64,000 nucleotides of DNA from JAXMAZ01 sp046350115 (GTDB lineage Bacteria; Planctomycetota; Planctomycetia; Gemmatales; Gemmataceae): contig JAXMAZ010000032.1 in the NCBI GenBank assembly GCA_046350115.1, forward strand, positions 1-64,000, read 5' to 3'. Positions 25,976 to 34,942 of this stretch are shown here, piece by piece (within the stretch, counting starts at the first letter, position 1; each line of letters begins with the position of its first letter). The translations under genes and the position numbers were made by a program. Under the pieces are notes generated by a model. It saw only the letters and a list, made by a program, of their open reading frames with translations. It made no database searches and was not told the DNA's origin.

Positions 25976-27379
25976 ATGTCCGTCGCCCTGCCCCCTCCGA
26001 CGACCGACCCGCCCGGCCCGCCGACCCCGGCCGAGGTGCTCCGGTGGTGTGCCGCCGTCGCCCCCGGGCTGTGGTTCCCGGCCGACCACGCGGCCCGCAC
26101 CGGGGTGCCCCGGGAGTGCCTGGAGGAACCCCTCTGGACCCTGCGACAGACCGGGCTGGTCGAAGTCGGCGACTGGGTCCGCGGGGTCGGCCAGGGGTAT
26201 ACGCTGACCGAGGCCGGGCGGCAGGCCGTCGCCGACCCGCCGGTCCCCCCCGCCCCGCTGCCGCCGGCCCCGCATCCGCCGGTCGGGTTGACCGCCTACG
26301 ACCGCGGGGAGCTGACCCGGGAGGCGTTCCTGGCCCCGGGACCGGCGGCCGTCGGCACCGGGCTGGTGCTGGCCCACCTGGGCTGGTTCTTCGTCGGGCT
26401 GGTCATCGCCTGGCGGTCCGGGGTGCCGGTCGGGGCGTACCTGCGGGACGCCCCGGCGGAGGTGCTGCGGCGGGTCGGGGCGGCGGTCGGGCCGGCCCTG
26501 CTGGCCGGCGAGTGGTGGCGACTGATCACCGCCGGGTTCGCCCACCCGGGCGGGCTGCCGGTGCTCGGCGATCTGTTCGCCCTGGCCCTGCTCGGGCCGG
26601 TGGCCGAGGGGCTGTTGGGCCGGGGGCGGTTCCTGGCCTTATACCTGCTGTCCGCCCTGGCCGGGGCGGCGGCCGCGGTCGCCGTCCACCCGGACGCGGC
26701 CGTCACCGCCGCCGGCGGGGCGGTGGTCGGGGTGCAAGCGGCGGTGATCGCCTGGCTGGCCCGGTTCCGGGACTCGCTGCCGGCCGCCGCGATCACCGGG
26801 TGGGTCCGCCGGCTGGCCGCCGTCGCCGGGGTGACGGCGGTGTGCAACCTGGCCCCGGGGGTCTACTACGAGGGACTGGTGGCCGGCGGCTTGGCCGGGT
26901 TCGTGGCCGCCGCCCTGCTCGACCGCACCCGACCCGGGTCCGGCCGCTCGTGGCGGCTGGGGGCGGCGGCCGGGCTGCTGCTCCTGCCGGCCGGGCTGGT
27001 CGGCGGGCTGGTCGGGATGATGCGGCACTCCCCGGACTGGGCGGCCCTGCGGTCCCCGGCCGACCCGCTGGCGGTCATCGCCCCGGACCGGGTCCGGCGG
27101 GCCGAACAGATGACCCTCTCCGCCCTCCGGGGCAAGCGGTCGGACGCAGTGCCGGAGGCGCGGGCGGCCATCGAAGGGCTGGCCGCGGGGGCGGCGACCG
27201 TGCTGGCGCGGGAGGAGACGACCCCGCCGGCCCGGGCGTACGCGACCGAGGTCGGGCGGTTCGCGGTGGAACTGCGGGTGCGGCTGGCCGTCGGGTTCCC
27301 GCCGACCGCGGCCGACGAGTGGGGGCTGGCCGACCGCCGGGCCACCCTGGAGCGGCAGTGGCGAGAACTGCAGAAGTAA
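25976..27379 (+). CDS. Rhomboid-family membrane protein lacking catalytic residues, with N-terminal winged-helix-like domain
   Basis: 467 residues. Residues 15-85 (PADHAARTGVPRECLEEPLW, then GLVEVGDW and GYTLTEAGR) look like a winged-helix domain. A six-helix rhomboid core follows (about 120-330): WWRLITAGFAHPGGLPVLGD and LGPVAEGLLGRGRFLALYLLSALAG are typical. The catalytic GxSG serine is replaced by Gly (AAGGAVVG near 244), and the sixth-helix His is replaced (YYEGLVAGGLAG near 297). So it is probably a pseudoprotease that binds rather than cleaves membrane proteins. The soluble C-terminus (360-467) is helical. ATG 25976; the frame upstream overlaps psuG and is not coding. Confidence 0.85.
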   Translation: MSVALPPPTTDPPGPPTPAEVLRWCAAVAPGLWFPADHAARTGVPRECLEEPLWTLRQTGLVEVGDWVRGVGQGYTLTEAGRQAVADPPVPPAPLPPAPHPPVGLTAYDRGELTREAFLAPGPAAVGTGLVLAHLGWFFVGLVIAWRSGVPVGAYLRDAPAEVLRRVGAAVGPALLAGEWWRLITAGFAHPGGLPVLGDLFALALLGPVAEGLLGRGRFLALYLLSALAGAAAAVAVHPDAAVTAAGGAVVGVQAAVIAWLARFRDSLPAAAITGWVRRLAAVAGVTAVCNLAPGVYYEGLVAGGLAGFVAAALLDRTRPGSGRSWRLGAAAGLLLLPAGLVGGLVGMMRHSPDWAALRSPADPLAVIAPDRVRRAEQMTLSALRGKRSDAVPEARAAIEGLAAGAATVLAREETTPPARAYATEVGRFAVELRVRLAVGFPPTAADEWGLADRRATLERQWRELQK

Positions 27380-27390
27380 GCACAACGACC

Positions 27391-27414
27391 CGAAAGCCCA
27401 CGTCGGGCTTTCGG
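27391..27414. terminator. Hairpin after rhomboid gene
   Basis: GAAAGCCC-ACGTC-GGGCTTTC, 8 bp stem, 12 bp after the stop codon. It shares the AAAGCCC edge with the REP palindromes. No long T-run follows, so intrinsic termination is uncertain. Confidence 0.5.
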
Positions 27415-27422
27415 CCATGTCC

Positions 27423-27506
27423 ATCTCCTGGCGAGGGGGGGTCAGCCCCCTGGGGCCCCCGCGGGCGGCTGCAACAGGGGCTGACGCCCCCCGCTCGCCA
27501 GGAGAT
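27423..27506. repeat. Inverted repeat, family K (ATCTCCTGGCGAG ends)
   Basis: The left arm ATCTCCTGGCGAGGGGGGGT and the right arm ending CCGCTCGCCAGGAGAT pair across a GC-rich interior. A 30 bp piece of the right arm (27473-27501) recurs with two differences inside the thiolase gene at 46471-46500. The remaining 167 bp before the next gene shows no gene. Confidence 0.8.
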
Positions 27507-27673
27507 CGAGGGTGTCAACAGACCAAGGGACAGCCGCTCGGCGGGCACACATCTCGGACAAATCGGGCAGCCCAGGGCGCCCGGGGTCGTGGGCAACCTT
27601 CAGCGGTCTGGGGTTGCGACGGCGGGCGAGAATGGTATAGCGTCCGCCGACCGCGCCGGACCCGGAGGCCGCA

Positions 27674-29136
27674 GTGCCTGTCACCCTGCTCCTACTCGCC
27701 CTCGCTGCCCCGCCGGCCGGCCCGTCCGTCGGCCCGCCGCGGCTGGCCAAGGGGGACGAGCTGACCTACCGCGGCGAGGTGGAGGAGGAGAGCCGGCGGG
27801 TGGACAACCCGTTCCGCAAGCGGCACGACCTGGAAGTCCGGGTGTTCGTCATCGACGCGGCCGACGGCACCGCCGACTGTGCGGTCCTGACCCGGGTGCG
27901 GACGCTGACCGACCCCAACCTGGCCGGCCCGGCGAAGGCGGTCACGGGTGCCGACCCCCGCCGCGCCCCGGCCCCGCCGGCGGTCCGCCTGGACCTGGTC
28001 CGGATCGACCCCCGCGGCCGGGCCGTCCTGCTCGCCCCGCCACCGGCCCCCCGGCTGTACCTCGACTCGCTCACCCCGACCCGGCCGGTCCCGGCCAACC
28101 CGCCGGACGCCCCGCCGCTGACCGAACTCGGGTTCCTGGTCCCGCACCCGACCCACCCGGTCGGCGTCGGGTTCGCCTGGACGACCGCCGACCCGGGCCG
28201 CCCGCCGGTGACGTGGGGTGTGACCCGGGAGGCCGCGTGGAACGGGGCCAGTTGCCTGGAGCTGACCGCCGGCCAACAGACCGACGGGTGGGACACCCCG
28301 GCCGCCGCCCCGACCGGGTGGCGGCGGGCCGAGACGCTGTTGGTCGCCCCGTCCGACGGGTTCGCGGCCAGCGTGGACCGGACGGTCAAACACCGCCAGG
28401 GGGTCGCGACGGTCGCCCGGCTGCGGGTGCGGTACACCTTGCAGCCGCCGGCCCGGCACCTGGGCGGGCGGTACGACGACGCCCGCCGGGAGATCGAGGC
28501 GGCGTACCGGTTCGCCGCCGACCTGGACCCGCTCCTGCCGGCCGCCCACCGGACCGACCCGCGGGAGTTCCAGAAGCGGCTGCGGAAGATCGACCTGTAC
28601 CTGGAGGACACCCCGGCCGGCGGGTTCCGGGAGGCGGTGGAGGCGGTCCGCCGGCGGTGCGGGCGGCCCTCCGCGGGGAGGCGGTGGCGGTCGCCCCGGT
28701 GGCGGTGTCGGCCCCCCCGCCGGAGCCGCCGGCGGTCGGCCGGCCGGTCCCGGACTTCGTCGCCCCCGCGGCCGACGGCCCCGGCCGGTTCCACCTGGCG
28801 GCCCACCGCGGCCGGCCGGTGGCCCTGGTGTTCTTCAAGCCCGGGGTGAAGACGGCCCCGGGGGCACTGACCGTGGCCGAGGCGCTGCACCTGGCGTTCC
28901 CAGGGCAGGTGGCGGCGGTGGCCATCGCCGACTCGCCGGCCGCAGCCCGACAGCGGGAGGCGCTCAAGCTGGGCGTGCCCGTGTACGACGGGACGGCGGT
29001 GCGCGCCGCTTACGGGGTCGTCGCGTTCCCGCAGTTCCTGGTGGTGGACGCGGCCGGCCGCCTGGCCTGGCGGTTCGACGGGTACGGGCCGGAGGTCGGG
29101 TATCTGGCGAAGCAGGAGATGGACCGGGCGAAGTAG
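27674..29136 (+). CDS. Secreted protein with redoxin-like C-terminal domain, interrupted by a frameshift
   Basis: Two overlapping reading frames make one sensible protein of about 487 residues. Frame one runs from GTG 27674 (signal-like MPVTLLLLALAAPPAG) to about 28655 (REAVEAVRRR); after that its translation becomes Arg/Pro-rich nonsense up to 28849. The adjacent frame continues VRAALRGEAVAVAPVAV and then VGRPVPDFVAPAADGPG, a thioredoxin/AhpC-like domain ending at 29136. The domain has FFKPGVKTAPG where redoxins have CxxC, so it cannot do thiol chemistry. The shift is -1 near 28650-28665, with no classical slippery heptamer; a sequencing error or true mutation is likeliest. A GTG at 28657 could also start the second part alone. 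Confidence 0.6.
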
Positions 29137-29140
29137 GCAC

Positions 29141-29293
29141 CCCTCCTCGTTCCCACGCTCTGCGTGGGAACGCACGGGGCGACGCTCCGCGTCGCAACCT
29201 GCCCGCCCGGGGAGGCTGTCACCCACCCACCGAGACGCCACGCAGAGCGTGGCCCCCGTGCGTTCCCACGCAGAGCGTGGGAACGAGGGAGGG
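29141..29293. repeat. Inverted repeat, family E (CGTTCCCACGCTCTGCGTGGGAACG core)
   Basis: The left arm CCCTCCTCGTTCCCACGCTC and the right arm ending GAGCGTGGGAACGAGGGAGG are inverse complements, each containing a palindromic CCCACGCTCTGCGTGGG-type core. It begins 5 bp after the stop of the upstream gene. The following 120 bp before the next gene shows nothing recognisable. Confidence 0.85.
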
Positions 29294-29414
29294 GACGAAG
29301 TCGGTCAGTCTGCGTAACCCGCACGCTCGACACGGCCCGTCAGTTCACCGATTCAGCCTGCGGTTGCCGGACACTCGCTGTCCGGCGTAGGATTGGGCGG
29401 CGGCAGGAGGCCGG

Positions 29415-29906
29415 ATGGCGACCGAGTTCCAGATTCAAGGGCCGACCCGGGTGTGTGCGGCCACCGGCGTGGAGCTGAGGCCGGGGGCGCGGTTCGTGGC
29501 GGTCCTGCTGGACGAGGCCGGGAAGTTCGTCCGCCGGGATTACGCCGCGGATGCCTGGCCGGGGCCGCCCGCGGGGGCGGTGGCGTACTGGGCCGGCCGG
29601 GTTCCCGCAACCGACGCCCCGCGGAAGCCGACGGTAAACGACGGGCTGCTGGTGGACTGGTTCCACCACCTGGCCGGGGCAACCGAGCCGGACCGCGTCC
29701 GCTTCCGGTACGTGGTCGCCCTGCTGCTGATGCGGCGGCGGCGGCTCAAGTTCGAGGACGTGAGGCGTTCGGCGGACGGGGCGGCGGTGCTGGTGGTCCG
29801 GGACGCCAAGGGCGGCGCCCGGTACGAGCTGCCCGACCCCCGGCTGACCGAGGCCGAGATCGACGCGGTCCAGGCCGAGGTGTTCCGGGTACTCGGGTGG
29901 GAGTAG
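29415..29906 (+). CDS. Conserved hypothetical protein
   Basis: 163 residues, soluble and acidic-basic balanced. It starts MATEFQIQGPTRVCAATGVEL, with a single early Cys and a beta-rich N-terminal third (RVCAATGVELRPGARFVAVLLDE), followed by a helical middle ending in LLLMRRRRLKFEDV and a C-terminal acidic helix (LTEAEIDAVQAEVFRVLGWE). I do not recognise a named family; similar small proteins are, to my knowledge, widespread in planctomycetes. It is 20 bp upstream of the lipoprotein gene and probably cotranscribed. The in-frame region upstream is repeat sequence, so ATG 29415 is firm. Confidence 0.75.
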   Translation: MATEFQIQGPTRVCAATGVELRPGARFVAVLLDEAGKFVRRDYAADAWPGPPAGAVAYWAGRVPATDAPRKPTVNDGLLVDWFHHLAGATEPDRVRFRYVVALLLMRRRRLKFEDVRRSADGAAVLVVRDAKGGARYELPDPRLTEAEIDAVQAEVFRVLGWE

Positions 29907-29926
29907 TCACGACGCGAGGGCTGCCG

Positions 29927-30898
29927 ATGCGGGCCGTGCTCATCCTGATCCCGGTCGCCGCCGTCGCCCTGTCCGGCGGGTGTACCTGGCTGAACCGGCT
30001 CACCCAGCGGGACGACCGGCAGCAGCAGCCGGCCGGGGAGTTCGCCCCCAAGACCGCCCCGGAGCTGGTCGGCTACCTGAACCGCCAGGCCGCCGCCGTC
30101 AACTCGATCCGCTACCCGAACGTGTCCATTCACGTCTCCAGCCCGGACCTGCCCGGCGGCAGCGCCAGCCTCGGGGACAGTTGGCTGGTGTGCGCCAAAC
30201 CGCGGTACTTCTTCCTGAACGGCGGCAAGGCGGTGATGGGGGACATGGTCAAGGTCGGGTCGAACGAGACCGAGTTCTGGATGCACACCAAGGGCGGGAT
30301 CGGGTCCGACCCGCAACTCGTCTACTGTGCCCACACCGATCTGCCGAAGGCGGCCAACAAGCTGCCGATCCCGTTCGACCCGGACTGGGCGATGGCGGCC
30401 CTCGGCATGGTCGAGTACAACGCCGACCCGGCCAACTACAAGGTGGACGACAACGCCGCCCAGTTCACGCACACCCTTGTCACCGGCGGCCAGACCCCGG
30501 ACGGCCGAGGCGTCGTCCGGGAGGTGGTGTTCAACGCCGGGGAGAACATCGGCAACCGGCCGCGGGTCCGGCAGCACATCGTCCGGGACGCGAACACCAA
30601 ACAGGTGATCGCCCGAGCGGACGTCAAGAAGGTGACGCGGGTGAACGGCGGGGTGGAGATCCCGACTCAGGTGGTGCTGGAGTGGCCGCCGCAGAAGTTC
30701 AAGATGGAGCTGGACCTGTCCCGGCCAGAGGTGAACGAGAAGATCACCGACGCGGACATGCGGAACTGGTTCGCCCGGCCGACCGTCCGCGACCTGACCC
30801 CGATCAACCTGGCGACCGCCCAGTTCCGGCCGAGCAGCTACCGCGGGGCGACCCCGTCCGACAGCCGGCCGCGGGGCTTCTTCGGCAGCCGGCGGTGA
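29927..30898 (+). CDS. Outer-membrane-type lipoprotein, unknown function
   Basis: 323 residues. Signal peptide MRAVLILIPVAAVALSGGC with a lipobox ending at Cys19. The mature part has a LolA/LolB-like feel: an N-terminal helix containing PELVGYLNRQAAAVNSIRY and a run of beta strands (SWLVCAKPRYFFLNGGKAVMG; ETEFWMHTKGG; VVLEWPPQKFKMELDL), typical of lipoprotein-sorting-like half barrels. That assignment is from pattern only. ATG 29927 begins the signal; upstream frame overlaps the preceding gene. It ends 25 bp before a large repeat. Confidence 0.75.
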   Translation: MRAVLILIPVAAVALSGGCTWLNRLTQRDDRQQQPAGEFAPKTAPELVGYLNRQAAAVNSIRYPNVSIHVSSPDLPGGSASLGDSWLVCAKPRYFFLNGGKAVMGDMVKVGSNETEFWMHTKGGIGSDPQLVYCAHTDLPKAANKLPIPFDPDWAMAALGMVEYNADPANYKVDDNAAQFTHTLVTGGQTPDGRGVVREVVFNAGENIGNRPRVRQHIVRDANTKQVIARADVKKVTRVNGGVEIPTQVVLEWPPQKFKMELDLSRPEVNEKITDADMRNWFARPTVRDLTPINLATAQFRPSSYRGATPSDSRPRGFFGSRR

Positions 30899-30923
30899 GC
30901 GGCCCATGTCAGGGCCGGCGACC

Positions 30924-31200
30924 GTAGGGCGGGTCAAGCCGGCTCTGCAGCGCCGACCCGCCGGAAGTCGCAACGGCCGGACCCGTACCGACAGCCGCCG
31001 GAGGGGAGGGGGGGGCTCCTGCCGAGCCGGGCTGCAACCCAGGCAGCGCCCCAGCCCACGGGCGGCTCGCCCCGACCGGTGAGGTCTCGCGGCTCGGCAG
31101 GAGCCTCGCCCTCCCCCAAACCGGCCCGTCCGCCCGGGCGCGATGCGCTTGCGGTTTTCGGCGGGTCGGCGCTCGCAAAGCCTCGCTTGACCCGCCCTAC
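30924..31200. repeat. Large composite inverted repeat, family B, with internal second hairpin
   Basis: Outer ends are GTAGGGCGGGTCAAGC and GCTTGACCCGCCCTAC. Inside is another imperfect inverted repeat (GGAGGGGAGGGGGGGCTCC with GGAGCCTCGCCCTCCCCC, and GAGCCGGGC-type segments), suggesting one element inserted in another. It fills nearly all of the 321 bp between two convergent genes. Confidence 0.8.
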
Positions 31201-31219
31201 AGTTGCACCGGCCCGCCTC

Positions 31220-32599
31220 TCACGCGAACAGCTCCTCCACCACCCGGCCGTGGACGTCGGTCAGCCGGAAGTCCCGGCCGGCGTGCCGGAACGTCAGCCG
31301 CTCGTGGTCCAGCCCGAGCAGCGCCAGGATGGTAGCATGCAGGTCGTGGACGTGGACCTTGTCCTCGGCCGCGTACCAGCCGTAGTCGTCGGTCGAGCCG
31401 TAGTGGAACCCCGGTTTCACCCCGCCGCCGGCCATCCAGACGGTGAACCCTTCCGGGTTGTGGTCCCGGCCGTCCCGCCCGCCGCCCTCCACCGTCGGGG
31501 TGCGGCCGAACTCCCCGCCCCACAGCACCAGCGTGTCCTTCAGTAAGCCGCGGCCCTTCAAATCCTTCAGCAGCCCGGCGATCGGCTTGTCCACCTCGCG
31601 GGCGTTCTTGGCGTGCCCCTTCCGCAAGTCGCCGTGCTGGTCCCACTGGACGGCCGCGTCGCTGTGCGTCACCTGGACGAACCGCACGCCCCGCTCGGCG
31701 AACCGGCGGGCGAGCAGGCACTGCCGGCCGAACGGGGCCGTCACCGGGTCGTCCAGCCCGTACAGCTTCCGCGTCTCGGCCGACTCCTTGCTGATGTCCT
31801 CGGCCACCGGCATCTCGGTCTGCATCCGGTAGGCCAGCTCGAACGAGGCCGTCCGGCCGTCCAGGGCGGCGTCCGGGCCGGTGCGGTTCAGGTCGGCCAG
31901 CAGGTCGAGCTGCTTCCGCTGGGCGGCCGGCGACAAGCCGGGGTTGGCGATGTACCGCACCTTCGCCTGGTCCACCGGTGTGCTGGCGTTGCCGATGGGT
32001 ACGCCCTGGGTGGCGGCCGGCAGGAAGGCCGACCCCCAGTTGTTCACGCCGCCGTGGGCCAGGGTCGGGCAGATGGTCAGGAACGCCGGCAGGTTGGCGT
32101 TCTCGGTGCCGAGGCCGTAGGCCACCCAGGCGCCCATGCTCGGCCGGACGAAGTTGTCGCTGCCGGTGTGCAGCTTGAGCACCGCCCCGCCGTGGGCCGG
32201 GTTGGTGCCGTGCAGGGAGTGGACGAAGCACAGGTCGTCCACGCACCCGGCGAGGTGCGGGAACAGCTCGCTCACCGGAGTGCCGCTCTGGCCGTGCTTG
32301 GTGAACTTCCACGGCGACTTGAGCAGGTTGCCGGTCTGGGCGAACACTACCCTCGGCCGCGGCCCGGGGTACGGCTTGCCGTCGTCCCGGTCGAGGAGCG
32401 GCTTCGGGTCGAACGTGTCCAGGTGGGACGGCCCGCCCTTCATGAACAGGAAGATGACCCGCTTGGCCCGCGGCTTGAAGTGCGGGGCCGGGGTGTCGGC
32501 GGCCCGGAGCAGGTCGGCCAGCGCCAGGAACCCGAACCCGAGGGCGGAGTCGCGGAGGGCGCGACGGCGGGAGACGAGGGCGGTGGGGGCGGACGGCAT
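31220..32599 (-). CDS. DUF1501 family protein (alkaline-phosphatase/sulfatase fold)
   Basis: 459 residues. A twin-Arg-like export signal is present (SRRRALRDSALGFGFLALADLL). RVIFLFMKGGPSHLDTFDPK is the family start, with the metal-site Asp/His region, and HSLHGTNPAHGG, WGGEFGRTPTVEG and HDLHATILALLGLDHERLTF are the later conserved blocks. DUF1501 proteins share the alkaline phosphatase superfamily fold; their substrate is unknown. ATG 32599 is chosen, since upstream sequence is repeat. It forms the usual planctomycete pair with the DUF1549/DUF1553 gene upstream. Confidence 0.92.
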   Translation of the reverse strand: MPSAPTALVSRRRALRDSALGFGFLALADLLRAADTPAPHFKPRAKRVIFLFMKGGPSHLDTFDPKPLLDRDDGKPYPGPRPRVVFAQTGNLLKSPWKFTKHGQSGTPVSELFPHLAGCVDDLCFVHSLHGTNPAHGGAVLKLHTGSDNFVRPSMGAWVAYGLGTENANLPAFLTICPTLAHGGVNNWGSAFLPAATQGVPIGNASTPVDQAKVRYIANPGLSPAAQRKQLDLLADLNRTGPDAALDGRTASFELAYRMQTEMPVAEDISKESAETRKLYGLDDPVTAPFGRQCLLARRFAERGVRFVQVTHSDAAVQWDQHGDLRKGHAKNAREVDKPIAGLLKDLKGRGLLKDTLVLWGGEFGRTPTVEGGGRDGRDHNPEGFTVWMAGGGVKPGFHYGSTDDYGWYAAEDKVHVHDLHATILALLGLDHERLTFRHAGRDFRLTDVHGRVVEELFA

Positions 32600-32628
32600 G
32601 GGCAATCCCTCGGTGGGCGATCCATCGT

Positions 32629-32840
32629 GTAGGGCGGGTCGAGGAGGCTGGGCGACGAGGCCTGCCGGTCCAGGGCGGGGAGCGGTTGCCACTTCCGGCG
32701 GGCCTCGCGGACTCGGCACCGCCCTACGTCAAGCCGGACTTCGTAGGGCGGTGCCGAGTCCGCGAGGCCCGCATGCCCAGGCGGGGAGCAGTTGCCCGGA
32801 CCGGCAGGCCTCGTCGCCCAGCCTCCTCGACCCGCCCTAC
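32629..32840. repeat. Composite 212 bp palindrome, family B, two units
   Basis: Unit one 32629-32728 and unit two 32742-32840 are arranged so that the outer arms (GTAGGGCGGGTCGAGGAGG and its complement) and the inner arms (GACTCGGCACCGCCCTAC and its complement) both pair, making the whole block an inverted repeat. Its right edge provides the TAG stop codon (32837-32839) of the DUF1549/DUF1553 gene. It separates the two genes of the pair. Confidence 0.88.
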
Positions 32841-34819
32841 GGCACCTGGACGAACTCGTTCGACGCCAGCACCGCCTGGCAGACCGTCGCCCACGCCTTC
32901 CGGCGGTCGCCGGCGAACTCCGCCTCGAACGCCTTCACCCCGGCCAGCAGCCGCTCGCACTCCACGGCCGTCGGCGGGCGGCCCAGCGCAATCGCAAACA
33001 GCCGCCGCACCCGGCCGGCGTCGTCCAAGTCGCCGCACGCGAGCAGCCGGCCGGCGAGGGCGTCGGCCGACTCGATCACCAGCGGGCTGTTCAGGAAGAA
33101 CAGCGCCTGGGTGGCGACGGTCGTGGTCGAGCGGTCACCGGTCGGGACGGCCGGGTCCGGGGCGTCGAACAGTTGGAACACGTCGTACAGGTTGTTCCGC
33201 ACCACCGGCAGGTACACCGACCGCCGCCGGCTGGTGTACGTCGTCCCGTCCTTGGACGTGTGGTCGAATAGGAAGTCCCGGTTCTTCACGTGGGTGAACA
33301 CCGGCCCGCCGGCCGTGCGATCGAGCAGCCCGCCGACCGCCAGGAGCGAGTCGCGGATCGCCTCCACCTCCAGCCGGCGCGGGGCCATCCGCCAGAGCAG
33401 CCGGTTGTCCGGATCGGCGGTCGCCGCTTTCGGGTCGTGAGTGGACGCCCGCCGGTACGCCGCCGAGGTCATGATCCGGCGGTGGAGCTTCTTGAGGCTC
33501 CAGCCGTCGGCGACGAACTGGGACGCCATCCAGTCGAGCAACTCGGGGTGGGACGGCGGCTCGCCGAGTAGGCCGAAGTTGTCCACCGACCGCACCAGCC
33601 CGGCCCCGAAGTGCCACCGCCAGACCCGGTTCACCGCCACCCGGGCGGTGAGCGGGTTGGCCGGTGACGTGAGCCAGTTCGCCAGTTCCAGCCGGCCGCT
33701 GCGGTCGCTCGGCAGCGGTGACTGCTTCGCCCCAGCCAGCACCACCGGGAACCGCCGGGCCGCCACCGCCCCGGGGCTGAGGTGGCTGCCCCGCCTTAGC
33801 ACCGGCACGTCGGTCGGCTTGCCGTCGGCCACGCCCATCGCCGACGGCAGCTCCGGGACGGCCTTCTCCAGCGCGGCGAGATCGGCTTGCAGCTTCTTCG
33901 CCTCAGCCTTGGCCGCGTCGTCCGGCTTGCCGGCCAGCTCCTTCACCTTCGCCTTGAGCTGGGCGACGGCCGCATCGTGGTCCGCCTTCCGCTTCAGCTC
34001 GGCGGGCGTGGCCAGCGAGTGCTCGTGCCACTTGGCCACCTTCTTGAAGCTGTCCATCGTCTTGGTGCTGACGAACACCCCGGCCAGGGCGTAGTAGTCG
34101 GCGGCGGTGATCGGGTCGAACTTGTGGTCGTGGCACCGGGCGCAGCCGAACGTCATGCCGAGGACCGCCCGGCCGACCGTGTCCACCTGCTCGTCGACGA
34201 TGTCCAGCTCCATCTTCTTCTCGTCCGGCTCGGCCAGTACCTTCGGGCCGACGGACAGGAACCCGGTGGCGATCAACTGCTCGGGCCGGGCGGCCGGGAG
34301 CAGGTCGCCGGCGATTTGCTCTTTGATGAACCGGTCGAACGGCTTGTCCGCGTTGACGCTGGCGATGACGTAATCCCGATACCGCCAGGCGTTGCCGTGG
34401 GCCAGGTTCTCGTCCAGCCCGTTGCTGTCGGCGTACCGGGCGACGTCCAGCCAGTGCCGGCCCCACCGCTCCCCGTAAGCCGGCGAGGCGAGCAGCCGGT
34501 CGATCACCGTCCCCCACGCGGCCGGGCTGTCATCCTTCAAGAAGGCGTCGATCTCCTCCGGCGTCGGTGGCAGGCCGGTCAGGTCGAACGTGGCCCGGCG
34601 GATGAGCGTCCGCTTGTCCGCCGCCGGGGCCGGTGTCAGCCCGCTGTCACGCAGCCTGGCGAGGATGAAGCGGTCGATGGGGTGGCCGGTCCCGGGCGGC
34701 AGGGTCGTCGCTTTCACCGGCCGGAACGCCCAGTGCTTCTCCGAATCGGCCGGAGCCGGGGCGGCGAGCAGGACGGCCGTCAGGACGGGCAGCAGCCCGT
34801 AGCGTGCGGGGGTCGGCAT
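32837..34819 (-). CDS. DUF1549/DUF1553 domain protein
   Basis: 660 residues with a signal peptide (MPTPARYGLLPVLTAVLLAAPAPA). DUF1549 (PSCyt2) covers about 45-260 (HPIDRFILARLRDSGLTPAP, LTGLPPTPEEID, SPAYGERWGRHWLDVARYADSNG) and DUF1553 (PSD1) about 350-610 (NWLTSPANPLTARVAVNRVWRWHFG; NFGLLGEPPSHPELLDWMA). The N-terminal heme-binding PSCyt1 domain found in longer relatives is missing, although the GCARCHDHK motif near 220 gives a CxxCH heme site inside DUF1549. Exported, function unknown. Its stop codon is in the family B repeat. Confidence 0.93.
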   Translation of the reverse strand: MPTPARYGLLPVLTAVLLAAPAPADSEKHWAFRPVKATTLPPGTGHPIDRFILARLRDSGLTPAPAADKRTLIRRATFDLTGLPPTPEEIDAFLKDDSPAAWGTVIDRLLASPAYGERWGRHWLDVARYADSNGLDENLAHGNAWRYRDYVIASVNADKPFDRFIKEQIAGDLLPAARPEQLIATGFLSVGPKVLAEPDEKKMELDIVDEQVDTVGRAVLGMTFGCARCHDHKFDPITAADYYALAGVFVSTKTMDSFKKVAKWHEHSLATPAELKRKADHDAAVAQLKAKVKELAGKPDDAAKAEAKKLQADLAALEKAVPELPSAMGVADGKPTDVPVLRRGSHLSPGAVAARRFPVVLAGAKQSPLPSDRSGRLELANWLTSPANPLTARVAVNRVWRWHFGAGLVRSVDNFGLLGEPPSHPELLDWMASQFVADGWSLKKLHRRIMTSAAYRRASTHDPKAATADPDNRLLWRMAPRRLEVEAIRDSLLAVGGLLDRTAGGPVFTHVKNRDFLFDHTSKDGTTYTSRRRSVYLPVVRNNLYDVFQLFDAPDPAVPTGDRSTTTVATQALFFLNSPLVIESADALAGRLLACGDLDDAGRVRRLFAIALGRPPTAVECERLLAGVKAFEAEFAGDRRKAWATVCQAVLASNEFVQVP

Positions 34820-34942
34820 CGGCGAGCGGGTCCGGGGTAGGACGCGGGACCGCGGGGGGCAGGCTGGCAGACAGGATACCCGACCGCCGGCCCGAAGGGT
34901 AGTTCCGCGGTCGGGCTGGGACGAAATGATGGCGACCGCCGT

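Noticed and set aside
26044..28650. Plus-strand frame running through the rhomboid gene
   Set aside because: Only its final part, after about 28657, looks like protein (the redoxin domain); the upstream part is the shadow of the rhomboid gene.
28640..28670. Programmed -1 frameshift
   Set aside because: No slippery heptamer of the X XXY YYZ type occurs in the switch zone, so recoding is not supported over a plain frameshift.
29141..29293. Attachment site or integrative element end
   Set aside because: The symmetric repeat resembles other dispersed families in the window; no integrase or direct-repeat pair accompanies it.
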